A DNA stretch of 64,000 nucleotides from Hyphomicrobiales bacterium (lineage in GTDB: Bacteria > Pseudomonadota > Alphaproteobacteria > Rhizobiales > Rhizobiaceae): contig UBMI01000015.1 in the NCBI GenBank assembly GCA_900466475.1, forward strand, positions 62,001-126,000, in the 5' to 3' direction. The notes below the pieces were generated by a model that was not told the origin of the DNA, did not search any database, and worked only from the letters and a program-made list of their open reading frames with translations. The translations under genes and the position numbers were made by a program. Shown piece by piece: positions 54,930 through 63,399 of this stretch. Each line of letters begins with the position of its first letter. Within the stretch, counting starts at the first letter, position 1.

Positions 54930-55697
54930 ATGCGACTTTATTCAGCTTGCATCGAATGGCTGTTTGCCGAGGAAGGCGACGTTTTCGCGGACCGGATCCG
55001 CCGTGCCCATGCCGCGGGCCTAAAGGCCATCGAGTTCTGGCGGTGGACCGATAAGGACCTCGGCGCGATCGAAGCCGCGGTGAAGGAAACCGGTCTCAAG
55101 GTAACGAGCCTCGTGGCCGAGCCGATGATCGCTCTGACCAATGCCTCAAATCGCGAGATTTGGCTGAAGGGTCTTGCCGATTCTGTCGCCGTTGCAAAGC
55201 GCCTCGGCGCGCCGGTGCTGATCGCACAGGCGGGCGACGACCTCGCGGGTTTCACGCGGGACGAACAACGCAAGGCGCTGACGGAAACTCTGCGGGCCGG
55301 TGCCGATATTCTTGACGGCAGCGGCGTGCGCCTCGGAGTCGAGCCGCTCAACATCCGCATCGACCATATCGGTTATTTCCTCGATTCCACCCGCGAGGGC
55401 CTGGACATCGTCGATGATGTCGCCCGTCCGGAAATCGGCATCGTCTATGATATCTATCATTCCGCCGTCATGGACGAACGCACGGAAGATGTTCTGGTTG
55501 GCCGCATGGACCGCGTGTTTCACGTCCATGTGGCCGATCACCCGGGCCGCAACGAACCTGGTACCGGCACGATCGATCTCGCTCACCGCCTCAACTGGAT
55601 CTTCGCCAATGGCTATACCGGCGCTATCGGCCTGGAATACAAGCCGATAGCACCGGGTGCCGATGCGGTGAAGGCGGCTATTGCGACGTTGGGCTGA
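54930..55697 (+). CDS. Hydroxypyruvate isomerase-like TIM-barrel sugar isomerase
   Basis: A 255-residue xylose-isomerase-like TIM barrel. The N-terminus is YSACIEWLFAEEG; metal-site Glu and His residues appear in GVEPLNIRIDHIGYF (near 137), IVYDIYHSAVMDE (near 172), FHVHVADHPGRNEPGTG (near 197) and IGLEYKPIAPG (near 234). This matches the Hyi (hydroxypyruvate isomerase) group. GGAGGAG lies before the ATG; the frame is open far upstream, but that part is antisense to the SDR gene. It sits beside a LacI regulator and an ABC sugar importer, so some may act on larger ketoses instead. Confidence 0.86.
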   Translation: MRLYSACIEWLFAEEGDVFADRIRRAHAAGLKAIEFWRWTDKDLGAIEAAVKETGLKVTSLVAEPMIALTNASNREIWLKGLADSVAVAKRLGAPVLIAQAGDDLAGFTRDEQRKALTETLRAGADILDGSGVRLGVEPLNIRIDHIGYFLDSTREGLDIVDDVARPEIGIVYDIYHSAVMDERTEDVLVGRMDRVFHVHVADHPGRNEPGTGTIDLAHRLNWIFANGYTGAIGLEYKPIAPGADAVKAAIATLG

Positions 55698-55734
55698 CAC
55701 TCAGCTTCTGCCGCCACCCGGCAGCACGGCCTCA

Positions 55735-56790
55735 TCACTTAACGAGCGCGTTGTTCCGAGCGAGTTCCGATTGCGGCTTTGCTGGATCGGTCGCTACCGC
55801 GACCTTGCACGGACCGGCTGAACGGCGCTCGACGATCCGCGAAGCGATCATGACCCGGCGGGCCGGCATGCCGGGCAGGCGCGGATTTTCGATCCGCTCG
55901 AGAAGCAGCCGGAGACCGACAGCTCCACCCTCCTGTCCTTCCATTTTCACCGTCGTCAATGGCGGGGAAATCTGCGTGGCCGGCGAGAAATCGCCAAAGC
56001 CGACGACCGAGACGTCATCGGGAATGCGGTAGCCCTGGCCCAGCAGCTCGGAAACCACCGTCAGCGCCAGTCCGTCATGGGCACAGAAGAAGGCTGTCGG
56101 GTGAATGCCCTTTGCCTTGAGGTCGCGGAAAGCTTCACCGAAGCCGACCTGCTCGTCGAACCGCAACACATGCAGCGAAACTTCCTCGCAGCGTTCGGCA
56201 ATCTCGCGCGCCCCATAGAAGCGCTCGCGCCGACCCCGGAAGCCCGGCGTGCCGTTGACATAACAGATCGACCGGTGGCCAAGCCCGATCAGATATTGAA
56301 GCACCGCCTGGCCCGCCTCATGGTCCGTACCGGTGATCTGGTCAGCCTGCTCCAACGGATCAACCCAACCGAAACGCACGATCGGCACCCCGATTGCGGT
56401 TGCTGCGGCGATTGCCTCCCGGTCATGCGGACCGACAAGCAGCAGCCCGGCGCAGGAACGCGCCAATTCCTCAAGCTGATCGGGGCTATGTGTCCAACGG
56501 ACGCGGAGCGCCATGCCCAGCCTGTGTGCCTCACGCTGCACGCCATTCTGGATCTGCATGTAGAGTTCGCTGTTGACGGCATCGAGGTCGTGGAAAACAA
56601 CAGCGATATCGTTCGTCTGGGATTGGCCCGCAGGACGCGTGTAACCCAGCCGCTCTGCCGTCGCGCGGATCAGCGTGCGTGTTTCCTCGCTGACGCCGCT
56701 CTTGCCGGCAAGCGAACGCGAAACCGCATATTTCGAGAGACCGACCTCCCGCGCGATCGTCTGTAAGGTAACCCGCCCCCTGCTTCCCAC
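55735..56790 (-). CDS. LacI-family transcriptional repressor
   Basis: 351 residues, GTG start with GGTGGAGA upstream. The LacI helix-turn-helix VTLQTIAREVGLSKYAVSRSLAGKSGVSEETRTLIRATAERLGY (8-51) is followed by the periplasmic-binding-protein-like sensor (about 60-325) with VRFGWVDPLEQADQITGTDHEAGQAVLQYLIGLGHRSICYV and FFCAHDGLALTVVSELLGQGYRIPDDVSVVGFGD. It is divergent from the ABC operon starting at 56975, the likely regulated unit. The sugar ligand cannot be predicted. Confidence 0.93.
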   Translation of the reverse strand: MGSRGRVTLQTIAREVGLSKYAVSRSLAGKSGVSEETRTLIRATAERLGYTRPAGQSQTNDIAVVFHDLDAVNSELYMQIQNGVQREAHRLGMALRVRWTHSPDQLEELARSCAGLLLVGPHDREAIAAATAIGVPIVRFGWVDPLEQADQITGTDHEAGQAVLQYLIGLGHRSICYVNGTPGFRGRRERFYGAREIAERCEEVSLHVLRFDEQVGFGEAFRDLKAKGIHPTAFFCAHDGLALTVVSELLGQGYRIPDDVSVVGFGDFSPATQISPPLTTVKMEGQEGGAVGLRLLLERIENPRLPGMPARRVMIASRIVERRSAGPCKVAVATDPAKPQSELARNNALVK

Positions 56791-56974
56791 TCTCCACCTC
56801 GATAGTCACCTGGCGCTCGGAGCGCTTCGCTACACGTTCTCTGCCAAAATTGCAAATTCTTGCACTAACAAAACATAACGCTTTACCTAACAATATTCAA
56901 ATGTATTCTTTCCGTTATCCAAGCCCGAGAGCAAAAATAACGATAAGGGCTGAGGATTTTTGGAGGAGAACCCT
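56791..56974. promoter_or_regulatory. Divergent promoter region of the LacI gene and ABC operon
   Basis: An AT-rich gap of 184 bases. A 6-bp inverted repeat CGTTAT (56913-56918) / ATAACG (56937-56942) and a direct TTGCA-N5-TTGCA repeat lie within it. No classic LacI operator with a central CG is obvious. GGAGGAG sits 8 bases before the binding-protein ATG. Confidence 0.4.
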
Positions 56975-58900
56975 ATGATCAAGCTGAAACGTCGTGCGTT
57001 TCTGGCCGGGACTTCGGCCGTTCTGATCCTGCCGGCCTTGCCGGTTTTCGCCGCCGACTTCAGGGAAGCGGATATTCTGAAGGAGAAAGTTTCAAGCGGC
57101 GCGCTGCCGGCTCTGAAGGACCGGCTGCCGGAAAATCCGCTCGTTATCAAGCCGGTCGAAAGCGTCGGCAAATACGGCGGCGACTGGAATATGGCGCTCG
57201 TCGGCGGCGGTTCGCTGTCTATGTTGTTCCGCTATCAGGCCTATGAGCCGCTGCTGCGCTATACCCCTGACTGGTCCGGCGTGACGCTGAACGTCGCTGA
57301 AGCCTTCGATGGCAATGCGGATTCCACCGAATACACCATCCGTCTGCGCAAGGGTATGAAGTGGTCGGACGGCCAGCCCTATACCACCGCCGACGTGAAG
57401 TTCTGGTACGATACGATCCTGACCGACAAACGCGTCGCCGTGAACGGCCAAGGCCATTGGAAAACGGCAGGCAAGCCGGCGAAGCTCGAAATCGTCGACG
57501 AACAGACGTTTAAAGTTATCTTCGCAAAACCTAACGGTATGTTCCCGTTGCAGGTTGCCTGGGCGAACAGCGACCATACGACCCGTTGCCCCAAACATTA
57601 CCTCGAGCAGTTCCATATCGATTATAATCCGAAGGCCGATGAGCTTGCCAAGGAACGCGGTTTCGAAAGCTGGATCGCCGCCTTCCAGTCCGCCTCCGGC
57701 TTCCAGGACGACAACGCCTTCTTCCTGAATTCCTCGAAGAAGCCCTGCCTGCATGCCTGGATGTTCACGACCGCGCCGGGCGAAAATACCGAACGCGCTG
57801 TTGCCGAACGCAACCCCTTCTATTGGAAGGTGGATACGGAGGGTAACCAGCTCCCCTATATGGATCGCATCGTCTACCAGATGGTCGCCGATCCGCAGGT
57901 GCTGCTGCTGAAGGCCATGCAGGGTGAAGTCGACCTGATGGACCAGTATATCGCGACACCGAACAACAAGTCGGTGCTCTACGATGCGCGCGAGCAGGGC
58001 AAGTATGATTTCTACACGCTGACTTCGACCGAAGCCAATGTGATGAACTTCATTTTCAACCTGAACCACAATGACGAGACCAAGCGAAAGCTCTTCCGCA
58101 ACAAGGACTTTCGCGCGGCCCTCTCGATGGCACTCGATCGCCAGTCGCTGATCGACGCCGTGCTCGTTGGCCAGGGCGCTCCTGCCCAGCCGTCCATCAA
58201 GCAGGGCGATCCGCTCTACAACGAGCAGCTTGCCACTCAGTTCACGAGCTACGATGTCGACAAGGCGAATGCCATGCTCGACACGTTGATCCCGAAGCGC
58301 GACGACCAGAACTTCCGTCTCGATGAAAAGGGCCGCCGCCTGACGGTGATCTTCGAGATCGACCAGGCGCGCGCCGTCTTCCTCGATCTCTTCCAGCTGG
58401 TCATTCCGATGTTCCAGGCCGTCGGCATCGATGCGCAGATGCGCACCATGGACCGCTCGCTCTGGGAAACCCGCGTCCGTCAGGGCCGCGATTTCGATGC
58501 CACGGCTCACCAGTTCGGCGCCAATGGCGGCGTCGCTGCCATGCTCGATCCGCGCTACTACGTACCGACGGATTCGAACGCCATGTATGCTCCAGCCTGG
58601 CAGCTCTGGTATCTCGACCGCAACAACGCCAATGCTGAAGAGCCACCGGAGGAAACGAAGAAGCAGCTTGAGCTCTACGACAAGCTGAAGGCAACCTCCG
58701 ATCCTGCCGGCCAGCAGGAGATCATGAAACAGATCCTGCAGGGTGCTGCGGAGAACTTCTATGTCTTCGGCATTTCCCAGCCACCGGATGGCTACGGCGT
58801 CGTCAAGAACAACATGAAGAACATCACGAAGACCATGCCGAACTCCTTCGGCTGGCCGACCCCTGCTCCCACCATGCCAGAGCAGTTCTACAAGGTCTGA
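56975..58900 (+). CDS. ABC transporter family-5 (oligopeptide/oligosaccharide type) substrate-binding protein
   Basis: A 641-residue periplasmic protein. A twin-arginine-like signal (MIKLKRRAFLAGTSAVLILPALPVFA) precedes an SBP_bac_5 domain (LNVAEAFDGNADSTEYTIRLRKGMKWSDGQPYTTADVKFWYD near 108-150, FRNKDFRAALSMALDRQSLIDAVLVGQGAP near 370). It is about 100 residues longer than usual peptide binders, as in family-5 proteins that carry oligosaccharides or sugar derivatives. The ATG at 56975 has GGAGGAG upstream. It is the first gene of an operon with a hydrolase-like protein, two permeases and an ATPase. A sugar ligand is inferred from neighbours and the LacI regulator. Confidence 0.9.
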   Translation: MIKLKRRAFLAGTSAVLILPALPVFAADFREADILKEKVSSGALPALKDRLPENPLVIKPVESVGKYGGDWNMALVGGGSLSMLFRYQAYEPLLRYTPDWSGVTLNVAEAFDGNADSTEYTIRLRKGMKWSDGQPYTTADVKFWYDTILTDKRVAVNGQGHWKTAGKPAKLEIVDEQTFKVIFAKPNGMFPLQVAWANSDHTTRCPKHYLEQFHIDYNPKADELAKERGFESWIAAFQSASGFQDDNAFFLNSSKKPCLHAWMFTTAPGENTERAVAERNPFYWKVDTEGNQLPYMDRIVYQMVADPQVLLLKAMQGEVDLMDQYIATPNNKSVLYDAREQGKYDFYTLTSTEANVMNFIFNLNHNDETKRKLFRNKDFRAALSMALDRQSLIDAVLVGQGAPAQPSIKQGDPLYNEQLATQFTSYDVDKANAMLDTLIPKRDDQNFRLDEKGRRLTVIFEIDQARAVFLDLFQLVIPMFQAVGIDAQMRTMDRSLWETRVRQGRDFDATAHQFGANGGVAAMLDPRYYVPTDSNAMYAPAWQLWYLDRNNANAEEPPEETKKQLELYDKLKATSDPAGQQEIMKQILQGAAENFYVFGISQPPDGYGVVKNNMKNITKTMPNSFGWPTPAPTMPEQFYKV

Positions 58901-58925
58901 TGGCCTGCGACAGCAATGATGTTTT

Positions 58926-58957
58926 CCAGGCGCCGGCCTCACCGGCTGGCGCCTTGG
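58926..58957 (+). repeat. Hairpin between the binding-protein gene and the hydrolase-like gene
   Basis: CCAGGCGCCGGCC and the matching GGCTGGCGCCTTGG form a GC-rich stem (one wobble, one bulge, 5-base loop) 26 bases after the binding-protein stop. No full T-run follows. It may slow 3' decay so that more binding protein is made than the downstream products, as in other ABC operons. Confidence 0.5.
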
Positions 58958-58979
58958 TCCCTCTTTTGCCAATGATTGG

Positions 58980-61097
58980 ATGAAGACGATGCTCGACGCC
59001 AGAAGACAGAATACAGACACGCTGCGCACACCAGACTGGTTCAAGACCGCAACGCGCTGGACCCAGCTCACTTTCGTCGAAGACGATCCAGAGAAATACG
59101 ATCCGGCCTTCTGGGTCGATGTCTTCAAGCGCACGAAATCCAACGCGGTCTGCCTCAGCGCCGGCGGCTACATCGCCTATTATCCGAGCGAAGTGCCCTA
59201 TCACTACGTGAGCAAATATCTGGGTGATAAGGACATCTTCGGCGCGCTCGTCGATGCCGCCCGCAAGCTCGACATGCATGTCATGGCCCGCGTCGATCCG
59301 CACGCCATTCACGACGATGCCGCCAAGGCGCATCCCGAATGGGTGATGATCAATGCCGACGGCACACCGCGACGCCACTGGGCCTATCCGGATGTCTGGG
59401 TCACGAACGCCTATGGCGATTACAACACCGTCTTCATGCCTGAAGTGGTCAAGGAGATCGTCCGCAAATACGATATCGACGCCGTCTTCGCCAATCGCTG
59501 GCAGGGTCACGGCGTCGATTACAGCGAAGACAGCGCGCGCCGCTTCAAGGATATGTTCGGCCACGCGCTGCCGAAGAAGCCGGATGCCGACGACCCGGCC
59601 TGGCAGGCCTGGGTACAGTGGCGCCGTCGGGTTCTGACGGACATGATCGCCCAGTGGGACGATGCAGTCAAAGCGATCCGCCCTCATGCGAGCTTCATCC
59701 CGAACATGGGCGGCGCTTCGCTGATGGAATTCGACCTTTCGGTCATCGCCAAACACTGCCCCTTCCTCGTCGTCGACCATCAGGGCCGCAAGGGTCTGGA
59801 ACTCGGCTGGTCGGCCGGCCGCAACGGCAAGCGCATCCGCGCCACTTTCCCGGATCGTCCGGTCGTGCTCATCACTTCGATCGGACCGGAAGAGGAATAT
59901 CGCTGGAAGGATGCCGTCACCTCTGGCGAGGAAATGCAGCTCTGGATCAATGACGGCACGGCCCACGGCCTCTATGCCTGGTTCACCAAATTCAACGGCG
60001 TCGTGCCCGACAAGCGCTGGGTCGAACCGGTCGCCGATGCTTTCGCGCTGCAGGCTGCCGTCGAGCCGGTCCTTGAAAGCATGCATCCGACGGCCGAAAT
60101 CGCCGTCATCGACCCCTCGACGACGCTCCGCCACTGGGCGCCGGAAGAGCGCCACAACGCTGAGAAGCATGATCTTGGCTTCTACCATGCGCTCGTCGAA
60201 GCCCGCCTGCCCTTCGAGCTTCTCTCGGATCAGGTTCTGACCAAGGAAAACCTCGACCGCTTCAAGCTGATCATCCTCGCCAACGCCTCCTGCCTTTCAG
60301 ATGTGCAGAACGCGGCGATCCGCGCCTATGTCGAGCGCGGCGGTAGCGTCATCGCGTCCTACGAGACCTCGCTGCGCGACGAATTCGGCAAGAAACGCAG
60401 CGAATTCGGCCTCTCAGACGTGCTCGGCGCCAAGTTCGTCTCCGGCCCCCGCGGCATCGTCAAGAACACCTACGTGGCGCTCTCGGGCGATCATCCGGTC
60501 AATCAAGGCTATGACGGTGCCGAGCGCATCATGGGTGGCACGCGCCTGATCCATGCCGATCCCATCGGCAACGCGACGACACCCTTCCTCTATGTGCCCG
60601 ACTTCCCGGATCTGCCGATGGAGGAAGTCTATCCGCGCAAGGCCCCGGAAGGCGCCGGTGTCATCGCCCGCGAAACCGGCAAGGGCGGTCGCACCGTCTA
60701 TATCCCCTGGAATATCGGCGAGATCTTCTGGGAAGTCTTTGCTGTCGACCACGGAAAGCTGATTGCTAATGCAGTCCACTGGGCACTCGGCAAGACGCCG
60801 CGCGTCACCGTCGAAGGCCCCGGCGTCCTCGACATGGCGTTGCGCGAAAATGCTGAAGGCGTCGCGCTCAGCCTCTTCAACCTCACAAACCCGATGATGA
60901 TGAAGGGGCCGATACGCGAAAATTACCCTCTGGCGGCGCAGACGGTTTCGGTGGAAATTCCTCCGGGCAAATCGGTAGCCAAAGCATGGCTTGTTGTTAC
61001 CGACCGCGCCGCAAACTTCAGCGTCAAGGACGGCCGTGCACAGGTGGAGGTGCCCGGCATCGAACGGCTGGAGGTGCTGCACCTCACCTGGAAATGA
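58980..61097 (+). CDS. Cytoplasmic glycoside-hydrolase-like protein with beta-galactosidase-trimerisation-type domain
   Basis: 705 residues, no signal peptide. The N-terminal part (about 1-340) resembles hypothetical glycosyl hydrolase TIM barrels (GHL6/fucosidase-like outline: FWVDVFKRTKSNAVCLSAGGYIAYYPSEVPYHYVSKYL, LDMHVMARVDPHAIHDDAAKAHPEWVMINADG, KYDIDAVFANRWQGHG). The middle (about 370-570) resembles the GATase-like trimerisation domain of GH42 enzymes (FYHALVEARLPFELLSDQVL, LIILANASCLSDVQNAAIRAYVERGGSVIASYETS). The C-terminal ~100 residues look like a beta-sandwich. Catalytic acids cannot be named with certainty. The place inside an ABC operon suggests it cleaves or converts the imported sugar. 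Alternative start: ATG 58989. Confidence 0.78.
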   Translation: MKTMLDARRQNTDTLRTPDWFKTATRWTQLTFVEDDPEKYDPAFWVDVFKRTKSNAVCLSAGGYIAYYPSEVPYHYVSKYLGDKDIFGALVDAARKLDMHVMARVDPHAIHDDAAKAHPEWVMINADGTPRRHWAYPDVWVTNAYGDYNTVFMPEVVKEIVRKYDIDAVFANRWQGHGVDYSEDSARRFKDMFGHALPKKPDADDPAWQAWVQWRRRVLTDMIAQWDDAVKAIRPHASFIPNMGGASLMEFDLSVIAKHCPFLVVDHQGRKGLELGWSAGRNGKRIRATFPDRPVVLITSIGPEEEYRWKDAVTSGEEMQLWINDGTAHGLYAWFTKFNGVVPDKRWVEPVADAFALQAAVEPVLESMHPTAEIAVIDPSTTLRHWAPEERHNAEKHDLGFYHALVEARLPFELLSDQVLTKENLDRFKLIILANASCLSDVQNAAIRAYVERGGSVIASYETSLRDEFGKKRSEFGLSDVLGAKFVSGPRGIVKNTYVALSGDHPVNQGYDGAERIMGGTRLIHADPIGNATTPFLYVPDFPDLPMEEVYPRKAPEGAGVIARETGKGGRTVYIPWNIGEIFWEVFAVDHGKLIANAVHWALGKTPRVTVEGPGVLDMALRENAEGVALSLFNLTNPMMMKGPIRENYPLAAQTVSVEIPPGKSVAKAWLVVTDRAANFSVKDGRAQVEVPGIERLEVLHLTWK

Positions 61098-61118
61098 GGT
61101 GCTGAAGCAGGGAGGAGC

Positions 61119-61146
61119 GCTTTCGGCCTGAAGGGGCCGAAAGCGG
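61119..61146 (+). repeat. Strong intra-operon hairpin before the permease genes
   Basis: CGCTTTCGGCC pairs perfectly with GGCCGAAAGCG (11 bp, 6-base loop TGAAGG), 22 bases past the hydrolase-like stop and 58 before the next start. No T-tract follows, so it is more likely an RNA-stability or attenuation element than a full terminator. Confidence 0.6.
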
Positions 61147-61204
61147 ATGGAGATCCGAAGGAAGCGCCTGACCGGGCGCTCTCAACGGGAGGAGAAACAT
61201 TCCG

Positions 61205-62191
61205 ATGCTTGGCTATATTTTCAAGCGCGTGCTCTACATGATCCCGACGCTGATCGGCATGTCGCTGATCTCGTTCCTGATCATTCAGCTGCCGCCGGGT
61301 GACTACCTGACCTCGATGATCGCCACGATGAGCGACAGCGGCCAGGCTGTCGATCCTGCGCAGATCGAGCGGCTGAAAGAAATCTACGGCTTCGACGACC
61401 CCTTCTATATCCAGTATCTCAAATGGATGTGGGGCATCGTTAGCCGCGGTGATTTTGGCTGGTCGTTCGAGTGGAACCAGCCCGTCTCCGGCCTCATCTG
61501 GGCGCGCATGGGCTCGACGTTGGTCATCTCACTGCTGAGCCTCCTCTTCGTCTGGATCGTCGCCCTGCCAATCGGCATCTACTCGGCTGTCCGCCGCCAT
61601 TCGATCAGCGATCACGTCTTCACCTTCTTCGGCTTCATCGGTCTCGCCGTACCAAACTTCATCCTGGCGCTGACACTGATGTATGTCGCCTACCGCTATC
61701 TCGGGCAGAGCGTCGGCGGCCTCAACTCCCCCGAATATGCCGAGGCGCCCTGGAGCCTCGCCAAAGTCGGCGATTTCCTCGCCCATCTCTGGATCCCGAT
61801 CATCATCATCGGCGCCTCGGGCACGGCCGCTCTGATCCGTATTCTGCGCGCCAATCTGACCGACGAGCTGCACAAGCCCTACGTCATCACCGCCCGCGCC
61901 AAGGGCCTGCCTGAATACAAGGTGATCATGAAATACCCGGTGCGCATTGCGCTCAACCCCTTCGTCTCGGCAATCGGTTGGGTGCTGCCGCATCTCGTCT
62001 CCGGCGTCACCATCACCGCCATCGTCCTGAACCTTCCGACCGCAGGTCCCCTGCTCTTCCGCGCGCTGGTCTCGCAGGACATGTATCTCGCCGGCAGCTT
62101 CATCCTGCTGCTCTCGGCGCTCACCCTCGTCGGCATGCTCCTGTCGGACCTGCTGCTTGCGCTGCTCGATCCGCGCATCCGGTTCAATTGA
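61205..62191 (+). CDS. ABC transporter permease, DppB type
   Basis: A 328-residue inner-membrane permease with six membrane helices. The start MLGYIFKRVLYMIPTLIGMSLISFLIIQLPPGDY is typical of DppB/OppB. The coupling motif region is LNPFVSAIGWVLPHLVSGVTITAIVLNLPTAGPLLFRALVSQDMYLAGSFILLLS with RAKGLPEYKVIMKYPVRIA before it (EAA-like loop near 225). GGGAGGAG lies upstream of the ATG. It forms the channel with the DppC-type protein encoded next (10-base gap). Confidence 0.93.
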   Translation: MLGYIFKRVLYMIPTLIGMSLISFLIIQLPPGDYLTSMIATMSDSGQAVDPAQIERLKEIYGFDDPFYIQYLKWMWGIVSRGDFGWSFEWNQPVSGLIWARMGSTLVISLLSLLFVWIVALPIGIYSAVRRHSISDHVFTFFGFIGLAVPNFILALTLMYVAYRYLGQSVGGLNSPEYAEAPWSLAKVGDFLAHLWIPIIIIGASGTAALIRILRANLTDELHKPYVITARAKGLPEYKVIMKYPVRIALNPFVSAIGWVLPHLVSGVTITAIVLNLPTAGPLLFRALVSQDMYLAGSFILLLSALTLVGMLLSDLLLALLDPRIRFN

Positions 62192-62201
62192 GGAGGCGCC
62201 G

Positions 62202-63389
62202 ATGACGCACGAAACATTCGGAACCCATACCGGCCCCCTGCATGTCGTCGCCGACGGCCCCTCGATCAGCCCGCTGAAACAGGGCAAGACCGTCTCGATC
62301 GCCGCTGTCGGTCCCTGGCGACTGATTGCCGGTAAACTGATCCGCCAGAAAGTGGCGATGGTCGCCGGCGTAATCATCCTGCTGCTTTATCTGATCGGCC
62401 TGTTTGCCGAATTCCTGGCGCCCTCTTTGCCCGCGACCTCGAAGCCACAATATACCTACGCACCGCCCCAGAGCCTGAGCTTCTTCGTGACCAAGCCGGA
62501 TGGCAGCTCGGAATTCAATTTCCATGTGAAGGGCTACAAGGTGGAGATCGACAAGGTGGCCTTGAGGCGCACCTTTGTCGTCGACGATACCAAGGTCGTG
62601 CCGGTCGGCTTCTTCGTCAAAGGCCCGGCCTATCAGCTCTGGGGCTTGATCCCGATGACCACGCATTTCTTCGGCCCGATCAACCCCAATGACCCAATGT
62701 ACCTGCTCGGCGCCGATCGCCTCGGCCGCGACGTTCTCACGCGGTTGATCTACGGCACCCGCATTTCCATGTCGATCGGCCTCGTCGGCGTCGCCATGTC
62801 GCTGGTGCTCGGTGTCGTGCTTGGCTCTATCTCCGGCTTCTACGGCGGCTGGGTGGATACGCTGATCCAGCGAGTCATCGAAGTCGTCAGCGCCATGCCA
62901 ACCATCCCGCTCTGGCTCGGGCTTGCAGCAGCAATTCCGCTCACGTGGTCGCCCGTCAACGTTTATTTCGTCATCACCATCATCGTCTCGCTGCTTGGCT
63001 GGACCAGTCTTGCCCGAGAAGTGCGCGGCCGTTTCCTGGCGCTGCGCAGCGAGGATTTCGTCACCGCCGCAAAGCTGGACGGATCGAGCGAGGCACGGCT
63101 GATCTTCCGCCATATCCTGCCCTCGCTGACGAGCCATATCCTTGCCGTCGTCACTCTCGCGGTGCCGACGATGATCGTTGCCGAAACCTCACTCTCCTTC
63201 CTCGGCATCGGCCTCAAGCCGCCGGTCGTAAGCTGGGGCGTGCTGCTGCAGGACGCCCAGAATATCCGCACGGTCGCAACCGCGCCCTGGCTGCTGATCT
63301 GGCCGTCACTGGCGGTCGTCATTGCGGTCCTGTCCTTCAACTTCTTCGGCGACGGCCTGCGCGATGCAGCCGATCCCTATGACAATTGA
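62202..63389 (+). CDS. ABC transporter permease, DppC type with large periplasmic insertion
   Basis: A 395-residue permease, about 100 longer than standard DppC. After the first helix (VAMVAGVIILLLYLIGLFAEFLAP, near 50-73) comes a ~110-residue hydrophilic segment (residues about 75-180), which should lie in the periplasm. The usual core follows: LGADRLGRDVLTRLIYGTRISMSIGLVG, the EAA loop TAAKLDGSSEARLIFRHILPSL, and AETSLSFLGIGLKPPVVSWGVLLQDA. ATG 62202 has GAGGAGG upstream. Long forms like this occur in family-5 transporters for sugars and in YejE-type proteins. Confidence 0.92.
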   Translation: MTHETFGTHTGPLHVVADGPSISPLKQGKTVSIAAVGPWRLIAGKLIRQKVAMVAGVIILLLYLIGLFAEFLAPSLPATSKPQYTYAPPQSLSFFVTKPDGSSEFNFHVKGYKVEIDKVALRRTFVVDDTKVVPVGFFVKGPAYQLWGLIPMTTHFFGPINPNDPMYLLGADRLGRDVLTRLIYGTRISMSIGLVGVAMSLVLGVVLGSISGFYGGWVDTLIQRVIEVVSAMPTIPLWLGLAAAIPLTWSPVNVYFVITIIVSLLGWTSLAREVRGRFLALRSEDFVTAAKLDGSSEARLIFRHILPSLTSHILAVVTLAVPTMIVAETSLSFLGIGLKPPVVSWGVLLQDAQNIRTVATAPWLLIWPSLAVVIAVLSFNFFGDGLRDAADPYDN

Positions 63390-63399
63390 GGAGGAAGCC

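Noticed and set aside
57092..59143. A 683-codon open frame on the minus strand opposite the family-5 binding protein
   Set aside because: Shadow of a well-supported gene. No domain, no ribosome site, and it crosses into the next gene.
58824..60188. A 454-codon minus-strand frame opposite the hydrolase-like gene
   Set aside because: Same antisense pattern. The plus-strand protein has ordered domain-like sequence and lies in frame with an operon.
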